Positions 16,703 through 24,774 of a stretch of 64,000 bases of DNA are shown piece after piece (within the stretch, counting starts at the first letter, position 1; every line of letters starts with the position of its first letter). Position numbers and translations under genes: made by a program. The stretch is from Lachnospiraceae bacterium (GTDB taxonomy: Bacteria > Bacillota > Clostridia > Lachnospirales > Lachnospiraceae). The DNA lies in contig JAAVZL010000029.1 in NCBI GenBank assembly GCA_022791635.1, forward strand, positions 1 through 64,000. Direction: 5' to 3'. The notes under the pieces were generated by a model that saw nothing but the letters and a program-made list of their open reading frames with translations, did no database searches and was not told the DNA's origin.

Positions 16703-18061
16703 ATGTGGAAGCGAATGAGGTGGTGTGTGTGGATCCTGTTTGCGGTTCTGGTGGTGTATACGGGTATTTCCGTGTACTTTATGGATCATTTCTTTCCCGG
16801 AACCTCCATTAATCACAGGAGTGCGGATTATTTGACGGTAGAACAGGTCAATGAATTGATTCTTCAGCAGGCGGAAGGCTATCGCCTGGTTTTAAAGGGA
16901 CGCCGGGCTCAGACAGAGGAGCTGAATCCTATGAGCCTGGGAGTGTCCTACTATGAGACCGATGCCGCCTGGCTGGCAAAGCGGACCCAGAACGGCTTTC
17001 TCTGGCCGAAAATGTTTTGGCAGACAGATTTCTATGAGATCCCCCCGGGAGCATCCTTTGACGAGGAGCAGCTTTTGACGGCCGTTCGGGAGCTGGATTT
17101 GGTAAAAAACGGAAAACCCCCGAAAAATGCCTGGGTGGAGATGACAGAAGAGGGATACCGGCTTCACGAAGAGCAGCCGGGAAGCCGCATCCTGGTGAAA
17201 AAGCTTGCGGAAAAGATTCGGGAAGCCATAACCGGCCAGCTTTCGGAGCTTGATCTGGAGGCGGCAGGCTGCTATCAGGCGCCCGGAATCACTACGGAGT
17301 CTGAGCGTATCCTGGCCCTTACCGAACGGCTTAATCGCTGGCTTGGGACAGAGATTACCTATGAGTTTGGCCCCGAAACCCAGGTGGTGGACGGTTCGGT
17401 GGTAAGCGGCTTTATTCATTTGGAGGGCTATGAGGCTTCCCTGAATGAGGAGGCAGTGACAGAGTGGGTCCGCCTTCTGGCAGAGAGCCGGGATACCTAC
17501 AAAAAACCCCGGAAATTTAAGAGCACCCTCCGGGGCGTGATTACCGTGAAGGGCGGCAATTATGGCTGGATGATTGATCAGGAGGCGGAGAGCGAGGCCC
17601 TGCTTTCCCATATTGAGCAGGGGGAGGTTCTCACCAAGGAGCCGGCTTATGCAAAGCGGGGCAATGTGTGGAGTGCCAACTATGATATTGGAGACACCTA
17701 CATCGAGGTGGATATGGGCGCCCAGCATATGTGGTTTTATAAGGACGGCCGTCTGGTGGTGGACACAGACGTGGTCACGGGAAATATGAGCCGCGGCTAC
17801 GGCACGCCGGCCATTGTAGCCTCCATTCAGTATAAGGCCCGCAACGCCGTGCTGCGGGGAGCCGATTATGCTACGCCTGTCCGGTACTGGATGCCCTTTT
17901 ACGGAAACTACGGAATTCACGATGCCAGCTGGCGGGCGAATTTCGGCGGTAATATTTACCTGACGGGAGGCTCCCACGGCTGTGTGAATACGCCCCCTGC
18001 CAATATGCGGATTCTCTTCGAAAACGCAGAGAAGGGGACGCCGGTTGTGCTTTATTATTAA
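16703..18061 (+). CDS. L,D-transpeptidase (YkuD) with PG-binding domain
   Basis: A 452-residue exported enzyme that makes 3-3 crosslinks or anchors in peptidoglycan. One membrane anchor lies at residues about 6-28, then a long stalk region resembling the PG_binding_4 module, then a YkuD domain from about residue 330. The catalytic motif is SHGCVNTP with Cys427, and the partner His lies in YGIHDASW. TTG (16694) and GTG (16697) are possible alternative starts, but AGGGAG at 16687-16692 fits the ATG at 16703. It follows ilvB by 20 nt, an unlikely functional partner, so cotranscription is probably incidental. Confidence 0.9.
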   Translation: MWKRMRWCVWILFAVLVVYTGISVYFMDHFFPGTSINHRSADYLTVEQVNELILQQAEGYRLVLKGRRAQTEELNPMSLGVSYYETDAAWLAKRTQNGFLWPKMFWQTDFYEIPPGASFDEEQLLTAVRELDLVKNGKPPKNAWVEMTEEGYRLHEEQPGSRILVKKLAEKIREAITGQLSELDLEAAGCYQAPGITTESERILALTERLNRWLGTEITYEFGPETQVVDGSVVSGFIHLEGYEASLNEEAVTEWVRLLAESRDTYKKPRKFKSTLRGVITVKGGNYGWMIDQEAESEALLSHIEQGEVLTKEPAYAKRGNVWSANYDIGDTYIEVDMGAQHMWFYKDGRLVVDTDVVTGNMSRGYGTPAIVASIQYKARNAVLRGADYATPVRYWMPFYGNYGIHDASWRANFGGNIYLTGGSHGCVNTPPANMRILFENAEKGTPVVLYY

Positions 18062-18065
18062 TTGA

Positions 18066-18184
18066 GGAACTGGAATCAGTAGCACTTATCAGAATGCACA
18101 GATCCATTTACGGACACATGTTACTATGGCCGGAAATGGATCTACATACAGGTGTATTCTGATAAGTGCTGCGGAACTGGAATA
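18066..18184 (+). repeat. Structured intergenic element, copy C (full length)
   Basis: The clearest copy. GGAACTGGAATCAG is followed by a 19-bp outer stem, 18081-18099 with 18152-18170, perfect but for one G-U. Then comes the inner hairpin 18102-18141 (ATCCATTT/AAATGGAT, then CGG.../...CCG), and the right flank CTGCGGAACTGGAATA. AAGGAG, the ribosome-binding site of serC, follows immediately. The outer arm sequence is unrelated to those of A, B and D. Confidence 0.88.
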
Positions 18185-18196
18185 AAGGAGAATATT

Positions 18197-19282
18197 ATGA
18201 GTCGTGTGTACAATTTTTCCGCAGGTCCGGCGGTATTGCCGGAGGAAGTGCTTTTGGAGGCTGCTTCCGAGATGATGGATTACCGGGGGACGGGAATGTC
18301 TGTGATGGAGATGTCCCACCGCTCCAAGGCGTTTGAGGGAATATTGAATGAGGCGGAGCAGGATCTTCGGGATCTCATGGGAATTCCGGACAACTATAAG
18401 GTATTATTTCTTCAGGGAGGAGCTCATCTGCAGTTTGCCATGATTCCCATGAATCTGATGAAAAACCGGGTGGCCGATTATATTGTCACCGGCCAGTGGG
18501 CCAAGAAGGCGTACAACGAGGCTGCTATCTACGGAAAAGCCAACAAAATCGCCACCTCCGAGGATGAAACCTTTTCCTACATACCGGATTGCTCGGATCT
18601 GCCTGTCAGCCCGGAGGCGGATTACGTGTACATTTGCGAGAACAATACCATTTACGGAACGAAATTTCACACCCTGCCCAATACCAAGGGAAAGATACTG
18701 GTGTCCGACGTCTCCTCCTGCTTCCTTTCCGAACCGGTGGATGTGACGAAATACGGTCTGATCTACGGCGGAGTCCAGAAGAACATCGGTCCTGCGGGCA
18801 TGGTGATCGCTGTGATTCGGGAGGATCTCATTACCGAGGACACCCTGCCCGGAACACCTACCTATATGAAGTATAAGATTCACGCGGATGCCAACTCCCT
18901 CTACAATACTCCAAATGCCTACTGCATCTATATGTGCGGAAAGGTATTCAAGTGGCTCAAGAAAATGGGCGGCTTAGAGGTGATGAAGGAGCGCAATGAA
19001 AAGAAGGCGGCTCTCCTCTATGAGTTCCTGGATGAAAGCCGGCTGTTCCGGGGAACTGTGCGAAAAGCGGATCGCTCCCTGATGAACGTGCCCTTTGTCA
19101 CAGGCAGCAAGGAGCTTGATGCAGACTTTGTAAAGGCAGCCACAGAAGCCGGGCTTGTGAATCTCAAAGGCCACCGGAGCGTAGGCGGCATGCGGGCAAG
19201 CATTTACAATGCCATGCCCCTGGAGGGTGTGAAGGCTCTTGTGGAGTTTATGAAAAAATTTGAGGAGGAACACCATGTATAA
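18197..19282 (+). CDS. serC: Phosphoserine aminotransferase
   Basis: Transfers the glutamate amino group to 3-phosphohydroxypyruvate in serine synthesis (and acts in pyridoxal phosphate routes in some bacteria). The 361-residue PLP enzyme starts with the hallmark VYNFSAGPAVLPEEVL and has the PLP-binding lysine in GGVQKNIGPAG (near residue 195). A longer frame from 18152 is inside the structured repeat and is not used; AAGGAG precedes the ATG at 18197. serA begins inside its last codons. Confidence 0.95.
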   Translation: MSRVYNFSAGPAVLPEEVLLEAASEMMDYRGTGMSVMEMSHRSKAFEGILNEAEQDLRDLMGIPDNYKVLFLQGGAHLQFAMIPMNLMKNRVADYIVTGQWAKKAYNEAAIYGKANKIATSEDETFSYIPDCSDLPVSPEADYVYICENNTIYGTKFHTLPNTKGKILVSDVSSCFLSEPVDVTKYGLIYGGVQKNIGPAGMVIAVIREDLITEDTLPGTPTYMKYKIHADANSLYNTPNAYCIYMCGKVFKWLKKMGGLEVMKERNEKKAALLYEFLDESRLFRGTVRKADRSLMNVPFVTGSKELDADFVKAATEAGLVNLKGHRSVGGMRASIYNAMPLEGVKALVEFMKKFEEEHHV

Positions 19283-20438
19283 GTACAAATGCTTAAATCC
19301 CATTGCCCAGTTTGGCCTCAACCACTTTACCAGAGAGTATAAGGAGGTGGAGGAGCTGGAGGAGGCAGATGCCATCCTGGTGCGCAGTGCGGCCATGCAT
19401 GAGATGGAGCTTCCGCAAAATGTCTGTGCCATTGCACGGGCAGGAGCCGGCGTCAACAACATTCCCCTGGGAAAATATGCGGAGCAGGGCGTGGTGGTAT
19501 TCAACACGCCGGGAGCCAACGCTAATGGCGTCAAGGAGCTGGTACTGGCCGGACTTCTTTTGGCCTCCCGCGATATCATCGGAGGCGTGAACTGGGTACA
19601 GTCCGAGCGCCAGAATGAGGAGATTGCCCAGCTTTCGGAGAAATGCAAGAAGCAGTTTGCAGGCCACGAGATCCTGGGAAAGAAGCTGGGAATCATCGGC
19701 CTTGGCGCCATCGGCGTTCAGGTGGCCAATTCCGCTACGCACCTTGGCATGGAGGTCCTGGGCTATGATCCCTATATTTCTGTGGAGGCAGCCTGGAACC
19801 TGTCCAGAAACATTCGTCATATCACCAATGTGGACGATATCTATCGGGAGTGCGACTATATTACCATCCATGTGCCTCTCCTGGACAGTACCAGGAAAAT
19901 GATCAACGGGGCGGCCATTGAGAAAATGAAGGACGGCGTGGTAGTTTTAAACTTTGCCCGGGATCTTCTGGTGGATGAGGATGCCATGGTGCTGGCCTTA
20001 AAGCAGGGGAAAGTAAAGCGCTATGTGACGGACTTCCCCAATCCCAATACGGCCGGGGCCAAGGGAACGATTGTGATTCCTCATCTGGGCGCTTCCACGG
20101 AGGAAGCGGAGGAGAACTGTGCCCGTATGGCCGTCAAGGAGCTGCGCTGCTACCTGGAGCACGGCAATATCAGCAATTCCGTAAACTATCCTAACTGCGA
20201 TATGGGTGTGCCCGCCTATCCGGCCCGCGTGGCTATCTGCCACAAGAATATCAAGCATATGCTGAGCCAGTTTACCAATCTGATGGGCGAGGAAAATCAC
20301 AACATTGCCAATATGACCAACAAGAGCCGCGGGGATTACGCCTACTCTATGTTTGACCTGGAGAGTCAGGCAAGCCCGGAGCTTATCCGCAAGCTGGAGG
20401 CCATTGAGGGAGTGCTGAAAGTGCGGGTGATCTGCTGA
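19275..20438 (+). CDS. serA: D-3-phosphoglycerate dehydrogenase
   Basis: Oxidises 3-phosphoglycerate to 3-phosphohydroxypyruvate with NAD, the first step of serine synthesis. A 387-residue 2-hydroxyacid dehydrogenase: substrate loop ARAGAGVNNIP, NAD motif GLGAIGVQVA near residue 145, the NFARDLLVDE segment near the catalytic Arg, and the catalytic His in PHLGASTEEAEEN. A short ACT domain (about 315-387) may give serine feedback. It overlaps serC by 8 nt; the GAGGAGG inside serC serves it. Note ARD where many SerA proteins have ARG. Confidence 0.95.
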   Translation: MYKYKCLNPIAQFGLNHFTREYKEVEELEEADAILVRSAAMHEMELPQNVCAIARAGAGVNNIPLGKYAEQGVVVFNTPGANANGVKELVLAGLLLASRDIIGGVNWVQSERQNEEIAQLSEKCKKQFAGHEILGKKLGIIGLGAIGVQVANSATHLGMEVLGYDPYISVEAAWNLSRNIRHITNVDDIYRECDYITIHVPLLDSTRKMINGAAIEKMKDGVVVLNFARDLLVDEDAMVLALKQGKVKRYVTDFPNPNTAGAKGTIVIPHLGASTEEAEENCARMAVKELRCYLEHGNISNSVNYPNCDMGVPAYPARVAICHKNIKHMLSQFTNLMGEENHNIANMTNKSRGDYAYSMFDLESQASPELIRKLEAIEGVLKVRVIC

Positions 20439-21676
20439 TGGTCAGAATTCGTCCCTTTCAGGGAATCAGACCGGCAAAGGGGAAGGAGGAAGCCATAGCG
20501 GCTCTTCCCTACGATGTCTATAGCCGTAAGGAGGCAAAAAAGGCCGTAGAGGGAAAGCCTTTGACTTTCCTTCGGATTGACCGGGCCGAGACACAGCTTC
20601 CCGATGATATAGCGACCAGTGATCCAAGGGTTTACCAAAAGGCCAGGGAATTGCTTTTGGAAATGGAGGAGCGGGGAGATTTTGTAAAGGATTCGGCTCC
20701 CTGTTGCTATTTGTACGAGTTGACCATGGAAGGACGCAGCCAGACAGGGATCGTGGCCTGCGCTTCCATAGATGACTACCTGGAGGGGCGCATTAAAAAG
20801 CATGAGAATACCAGGCGGGAGAAGGAGGAGGATCGGGTCTGCCATGTGGATGTGTGCGGCACTCAGACCGGCCCCATTTTCCTGGCATACCGCAATCGCG
20901 CGGATCTCAAGGCCCTGACAGAGGAGGAAAAGAAGAGAGAGCCTCTCTTTTCCTTTGTCTCAGAGGACGGTATCGGCCACAGGGGATGGAGGGTAAGCGA
21001 CGAAGCTTCCATCCGGCGCATCCAAAAGATTTTTGAAGCTATGGATGCAGTTTATATTGCAGACGGGCATCACAGGGCTGCCTCGGCTGTCCGGGTTGGG
21101 TTAAAGCGAAGAGAAGAGCATCCCGGCTATACAGGAAAAGAGGAATTCAACTATTTCCTCTCAGTGCTGTTTCCGGACGATGAGCTGATGATTATGGATT
21201 ATAACCGGGTGGTCCGGGATCTGAACGGTCTGTCATCGGAGGAGTTTTTAAAGCGTACGGAAGAGATTTTTACGGTGGAAAGGCTGCAAGGGCCAAAGCA
21301 TCCGAAGAAAAAGGGAGAGATTGTTCTGCTTCTTTCGGAGGGCTGGTATCTTCTGACGCTGCGGCCGGAGTACGAGAATGAGGACCCGGTGGAGGGATTG
21401 GATGTATCCATTCTGCAGCGGGAGCTTTTGGGACCGGTGCTTGGAATCGGGGATCCCAGGACGGACGAGCGTATTGATTTCGTAGGCGGCATCCGGGGAA
21501 TGGAAGAGCTTGAGCGCCGGGTACATACGGATATGAAGGCGGCTTTCGCCATGTATCCCACCTCTATCGGGGAGCTTTTTGCCGTGGCGGACGCAGGGCT
21601 TTTGATGCCACCCAAATCTACCTGGTTTGAGCCGAAGCTTCGGAGCGGACTGTTTCTTCATTCTATAGAGGGGTAA
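20438..21676 (+). CDS. DUF1015 family protein linked to serine synthesis
   Basis: A 412-residue DUF1015 protein: it opens with VRIRPFQGIRPAKG and ALPYDVYS, has a central KKHENTRREKEEDR stretch and the family motif YIADGHHRAASAV near residue 207. Function is not established. Its ATG overlaps the serA stop (TGATG), so the two are coupled in translation, and no phosphoserine phosphatase gene is present in the cluster. The DGHHR motif recalls ParB/SbnI-like free serine kinases, making a serine- or phosphoserine-related role an attractive guess. I am confident of the family, not of the role. Confidence 0.85.
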   Translation: MVRIRPFQGIRPAKGKEEAIAALPYDVYSRKEAKKAVEGKPLTFLRIDRAETQLPDDIATSDPRVYQKARELLLEMEERGDFVKDSAPCCYLYELTMEGRSQTGIVACASIDDYLEGRIKKHENTRREKEEDRVCHVDVCGTQTGPIFLAYRNRADLKALTEEEKKREPLFSFVSEDGIGHRGWRVSDEASIRRIQKIFEAMDAVYIADGHHRAASAVRVGLKRREEHPGYTGKEEFNYFLSVLFPDDELMIMDYNRVVRDLNGLSSEEFLKRTEEIFTVERLQGPKHPKKKGEIVLLLSEGWYLLTLRPEYENEDPVEGLDVSILQRELLGPVLGIGDPRTDERIDFVGGIRGMEELERRVHTDMKAAFAMYPTSIGELFAVADAGLLMPPKSTWFEPKLRSGLFLHSIEG

Positions 21677-21900
21677 AATCTTCTTGCCAGGCTGTTATTT
21701 TTTGCAGGATTTCGTTTTTTTTGACCTGAATTTTTAATGAGCAGTAAGAGGAAATGCCTAGGTTTTCGGTAAAAAAGCCTGCATTTTAGGCACTTTGGAC
21801 AGGGACTGCAGGGAAAATCCAGATTTTGTAAGAATTATTCCCAAAAACCGAAATCCGGTTGTAAGAAAAGTAATAAATATGGAGAATTTTCCCACTCTCA
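21677..21900. other. Intergenic stretch between DUF1015 and DUF6465 genes
   Basis: About 225 bases with no gene. Several T-rich stretches and a weak hairpin (AAAGCCT...AGGCaCTTT near 21774-21796) could end the serine operon, but no textbook terminator is visible. The promoter of the next gene follows. Confidence 0.5.
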
Positions 21901-21929
21901 TTGAATTTCAGGGGAAAAAAGGCTATAAT
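21901..21929 (+). promoter_or_regulatory. Promoter of the DUF6465 gene
   Basis: TTGAAT (21901-21906) and TATAAT (21924-21929) with a 17-nt spacer lie about 55 bases before the start codon. A GGGAGG ribosome-binding site follows downstream. Confidence 0.75.
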
Positions 21930-21984
21930 GAATGTCGGTAAATAGGAAGAACGATTTTTCTGATTAGCATAAGGGAGGACTATC

Positions 21985-22401
21985 ATGAGTGCTAAGAAAG
22001 CAACAGAGACAGCCAAGAAGGCAGAGGCAGTAAAGGTAAGTGAGCCTGTAAAAGCAGCCACAGCGCCGGTAAAGGAAGCAGCAGCTTCGGCAGAGGCGGC
22101 AAAGGAAGAGGAGGCTCCTGCAAAGAAGACTGCAGCGCCCAAGAAGGCTGCTCCAAAGACTACAGCCAAGACGACTAAGACAGCGAAGACAGCAAAAGAG
22201 GCAGTAAGCCAGAACGTATATATTCAATTTGCAGGAAAGGAGCTCAAGACCGAGGATTTGGTTGAGCAGGTGAAGGCTCTCTGGACCGCAGAGGGACACC
22301 GGGCATCCTCCATCAAGAGCCTGGAGATCTATGTAAAGCCCGAGGATTCGGCAGCTTACTATGTGATCAATGAGAAAGTAAACGGAAAGATTGATCTGTA
22401 A
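21985..22401 (+). CDS. DUF6465-like protein with histone-H1-like Lys/Ala-rich tail
   Basis: A 138-residue protein of two parts. Residues 1-70 are almost only Ala, Lys, Thr, Glu and Pro, with repeated AKKxA and KAAPKxxAKTTK motifs like histone H1 tails; residues about 73-138 form a compact domain (VYIQFAGKELKTEDLVEQVKALW ... YYVINEKVNGKIDL). This pattern is found in Lachnospiraceae proteins annotated DUF6465. The tail suggests nucleic-acid binding, but no function is proven. It has its own promoter and terminator and stands alone; such proteins tend to be abundant, which the strong signals support. Confidence 0.78.
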   Translation: MSAKKATETAKKAEAVKVSEPVKAATAPVKEAAASAEAAKEEEAPAKKTAAPKKAAPKTTAKTTKTAKTAKEAVSQNVYIQFAGKELKTEDLVEQVKALWTAEGHRASSIKSLEIYVKPEDSAAYYVINEKVNGKIDL

Positions 22402-22423
22402 GTAAATTAGAAGGCGATAGGCA

Positions 22424-22460
22424 AAAACGCTCTGTACTTAGGTACTGGGCGTTTTCTTTT
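22424..22460 (+). terminator. Terminator after the DUF6465 gene
   Basis: AAAACGCTC (22424-22432) pairs with GGGCGTTTT (22447-22455), with an inner GTAC/GTAC helix, then CTTTT. The hairpin lies 23 bases after the stop codon. Confidence 0.85.
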
Positions 22461-22462
22461 AT

Positions 22463-22544
22463 GCGCAGGGGTGCGTAAGGAAATTAGCAGCTTTGCTGCA
22501 CGCACCCCGCGCGCGAGTAGCGGAGAAAAGCATTCCTCTACTCG
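22463..22544. repeat. Tandem hairpins before the serine recombinase gene
   Basis: Two adjoining inverted repeats. GCGC-a-GGGGTGCGT (22463-22476) pairs with ACGCACCCC-GCGC (22500-22514) around an inner AGCAgctttGCT. Then CGAGTAG (22514-22520) pairs with CTACTCG (22538-22544). They precede the recombinase promoter region by about 100 bp and could be a recombination or resolution site, or a structured leader. No direct repeat marks an attachment core. Confidence 0.5.
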
Positions 22545-22643
22545 ATTGTACAGCCTCATATAAGGAAATACCTCATTAAAATTTCCAAAAAATATTTCTG
22601 AAAATATGACAGAATGAATCATAATATTTTTTGGAGGTAAAGT

Positions 22644-23252
22644 ATGACACAACAAAAGATCTATGGATACATTCGCGTATCCACGAGAGAACAGAATGAG
22701 GAACGACAGAGAATTGCTTTACTTGAGATGGGGGTGCCAAAGAGCCAGATTTATATGGATAAGCTTTCCGGCAAGGATTTTGAACGGCCTCAGTATAAGA
22801 AGCTGCTTAGAAAGCTGGACGGCGAATCTGTGCTGTATGTGAAATCCATTGACCGCCTGGGAAGGAATTATGTAGATCTCAATGAGCAGTGGCGGGTGAT
22901 TACAAAGGAGAAGGGGGCGGATATCGTTGTGATTGATATGCCGCTTCTGGATACCAGGCGGGAGAAGAACCTCATGGGAACCTTTATCAGCGATATTGTG
23001 CTTGCTTTACTCAGCTATGTGGCGGAAAGCGAGCGGCACAATATCAAGCAGCGGCAGGAGGAAGGAATTCGGGCAGCAAAGAAGCGCGGCGTGCAGTTTG
23101 GCAGGCCCACAAAGCCGCTGCCGGAAAATTTTGCAGAGGTTTACGAAAAATGGAGCTCTGGTGAGGTCGTAGGAAAGCAGGCGGCGGTGCTTTGCAATAT
23201 GCCGATGTCTACCTTTTATAAGAGGGCCAGTGAGTATAAGAGAGAATTGTAA
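22644..23252 (+). CDS. Serine recombinase (resolvase/invertase family)
   Basis: A 202-residue small serine recombinase. The catalytic domain (about 1-140) has the nucleophile Ser13 in GYIRVSTREQNEERQ and the Arg-containing KSIDRLGRNYVDL. A connecting helix with VAESERHNIKQRQEEGIRAAKKRG follows, then a C-terminal helix-turn-helix (VVGKQAAVLCNMPMSTFYKRASEY). Size and layout match Tn3-type resolvases and DNA invertases rather than large phage integrases. TTGGAGGTAAAGT precedes the ATG. Next to it lies a run of broken genes, so it is probably a remnant of a mobile element or island. Confidence 0.92.
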   Translation: MTQQKIYGYIRVSTREQNEERQRIALLEMGVPKSQIYMDKLSGKDFERPQYKKLLRKLDGESVLYVKSIDRLGRNYVDLNEQWRVITKEKGADIVVIDMPLLDTRREKNLMGTFISDIVLALLSYVAESERHNIKQRQEEGIRAAKKRGVQFGRPTKPLPENFAEVYEKWSSGEVVGKQAAVLCNMPMSTFYKRASEYKREL

Positions 23253-23305
23253 AAGAGAAATGTAGAGTTTTCGGATATTCAAAGTTTTTGAGGGGATTGT
23301 AGATT

Positions 23306-23809
23306 TATGACAGAGAGAAGGAAGAACTGCAGCCCCTTGCTCCCTCCAGGTGCAATAAGCTTTATCGCAGCGAATTGGTAAAGGAGGTGTATAAGGTGGT
23401 AGATCCGGACATTACATACGCGGAAGACGCCGTCTTTTTATATAAATATCTGTTAAAGTGCCACTCGATTGTTATTTATCATAAGTGTTTTTACCATTAT
23501 CGCTACAGGGAGGATTCAATTGTCCATGCGCCCAACAGGCATATATTAATGGACATTAATAAGGCTTATCTTTCTCTGGAAAAAGAGTTTCGAAACCATC
23601 CAATGGAAGAATGCTTACTTTATCAATTACAGAAATGGGTATCCTTTGCCAGCTGTAAGGCAGTGAGTGAACATATGGGATTTGACAGCCGAATCCGGAT
23701 ACTAGCAGTCAATAATAAAGCTCTGGCGGAGAGGATTAAAGGAGAACTAAAGAAAAAGGGTATTCCGGGGGACAGACTGACCTGGAGAAAGCCGTTGCGC
23801 ATATATTAG
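23306..23809 (+). pseudogene. Family 2 glycosyltransferase, 5'-truncated remnant
   Basis: The frame from about 23306 reads through SRCNKLYRSELVKEVYKVVD and ITYAEDAVFLYKYLL, then the FYHYRYREDSIVH segment. This is the C-terminal half of a GT2 glycosyltransferase: the CNKLYR helix, the acidic AEDAVF motif and an HYR..DSI stretch. The N-terminal GT-A half with the DxD motif is missing, and a TAG lies just upstream in this frame. An apparent GTG start at 23375 would give a 144-residue product without the nucleotide-binding half. I read it as a relic of a surface-polysaccharide locus. Confidence 0.72.
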
Positions 23810-23825
23810 CCGAACTGTATTGACA

Positions 23826-24038
23826 ATGGAGGATAGCAGGAAACAAAAAATTCTGAAATGGAAAGGCAGGGTTCTGCATATGAGTTCAAAGATTGATATT
23901 GTTCTGCCGTGGGTGGACGGCTCGGATCCCAACTGGCAGCAGGTAAAAGAAAAAAGCCTGCAGAAATACTGTCCAGAGAAAGTGTCTGATTCCAATATCC
24001 GCTATGAGAGCGGCGTGAGGAGTACGATCTGGTGCTGA
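23826..24038 (+). pseudogene. Stealth-type sugar-phosphotransferase, N-terminal remnant
   Basis: The frame carries SSKIDIVLPWVDGSDPNWQQ, the CR1 signature of Stealth-family hexose-1-phosphate transferases used in capsule synthesis. After SDSNIRYES the similarity stops, and the frame ends in a TGA 13 codons later where CR2 should follow. Only the first ~50 residues survive. The start is the ATG at 23826 or the internal ATG at 23880, where the family begins (MSSKIDIV). It is joined directly to an unrelated broken gene. Confidence 0.68.
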
Positions 24039-24344
24039 CCAATAAAGAGGTGCGTACCATGTTTGAGGGGATGTTCCGGGGTTGGTTCGCAAGTGACACC
24101 TTAGGATACAGCGAATTTGTAGAGGCTTTGCTTCAAGGCAGTCTGGAAGAAATGAATGAATATATGAACAGGATAACAGAGGAAACATTCAGTTCCTTCG
24201 ACACCGGGAAAAAGCCTTCCAGAACCGTGGAGCCGGAGCGTTTTTACCACGGCTTTGGAGGCCAAAGGAATCGCGCCGGAGCAGGTACGGAAATATGGCT
24301 TCGCATTTGAGGGGAAGAAGGTTTTGATCGGGGAAACGTTTTGA
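24008..24344 (+). pseudogene. AAA-ATPase / PD-(D/E)XK (DUF1703-type) gene remnant with internal deletion
   Basis: The frame reads REEYDLVLTNKEVRTMFEGM, then NEYMNRITEETFSSFDTGKK and EPERFYHGF, a signature of the abundant AAA-ATPase_like/DUF1703 proteins of gut Firmicutes and Bacteroidetes. Straight after FYHGF the reading frame changes, and the +1 frame gives TALEAKGIAPEQVRKYGFAF and GKKVLIG, the usual extreme C-terminus of the same proteins. So the N-terminal ATPase half and about a hundred middle residues have been deleted. The gene cannot make a working protein. Confidence 0.75.
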
Positions 24345-24357
24345 TGCCCTTTCCCAT

Positions 24358-24386
24358 TTGACGAACCCCTCCATCTATGATAAACT
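24358..24386 (+). promoter_or_regulatory. Promoter of the cobalamin riboswitch and operon
   Basis: TTGACG (24358-24363) and TAAACT (24381-24386) with a 17-nt spacer lie about 35 bases before the riboswitch aptamer. It is the only good promoter between the pseudogenes and the cobalamin genes. Confidence 0.65.
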
Positions 24387-24420
24387 ATAAGACAGATTTC
24401 TCCACACACATAAAAAGAAA

Positions 24421-24606
24421 AGGTACAGCAAAAAGTGTGCGTCCATAGACGCGTAAAAGGGAATTGGGTGAGAATCCCAAGCGATCCGGTCACTGTATTC
24501 AGGGAGTCAAGCCCGGGAGCGTATGCTCCAAAAAGCCATTGCGCACAGGCGTGAGAAGGCTGGGCGAAGGCAAGGAGCTGTAAGTCAGGAAACCTGCTTT
24601 TTGCGA
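24421..24606 (+). ncRNA. Cobalamin riboswitch (adenosylcobalamin-type leader)
   Basis: The conserved blocks occur in order: AAAAGGGAA, GGGTGAGAATCCC, GCGATCCGGTCACTGTA, GGAGTCAAGCCCGG, GCCATTG, GAGAAGGCTGGGCGAAGGC, and the B12 box GCTGTAAGTCAGGAAACCTGC (about 24577-24597). It senses coenzyme B12 and shuts down the downstream operon. A separate intrinsic terminator at 24659-24687 sits before the first gene, which suggests control by transcription attenuation. Confidence 0.93.
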
Positions 24607-24658
24607 AGATTGGATGGGTTTCCGGTAAAAGCTGTTCGAGAAGAGAAAAGATACAGAT

Positions 24659-24687
24659 AGGGCCCGTTTATGCCACGGGCTCTTTTT
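24659..24687 (+). terminator. Riboswitch expression-platform terminator
   Basis: AGGGCCCGT (24659-24667) pairs with ACGGGCTCT (24675-24683) around a 7-nt loop, followed by TTTT. It lies between the B12 box and the first gene, so ligand binding can decide read-through into the 20-kb cobalamin operon. Confidence 0.85.
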
Positions 24688-24774
24688 ATGCACACGGGCA
24701 CCCAGAGGAAATATGTCAGCATGTGCTGACGAGCGCCCGGAAGAAGAAAAGAAATACAGAAAAGAGGTAAAAGC

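Noticed and set aside
16892..18085. 397-codon reverse open frame opposite the L,D-transpeptidase gene
   Set aside because: The forward frame carries the YkuD catalytic motif and a membrane anchor. The reverse frame has low-complexity His/Pro/Arg-rich composition typical of antisense reading.
18066..18184. Structured repeat as a T-box or metabolite riboswitch for serC
   Set aside because: No T-box sequence (AGGGTGG) or terminator/antiterminator is present, and the same element stands before unrelated genes.
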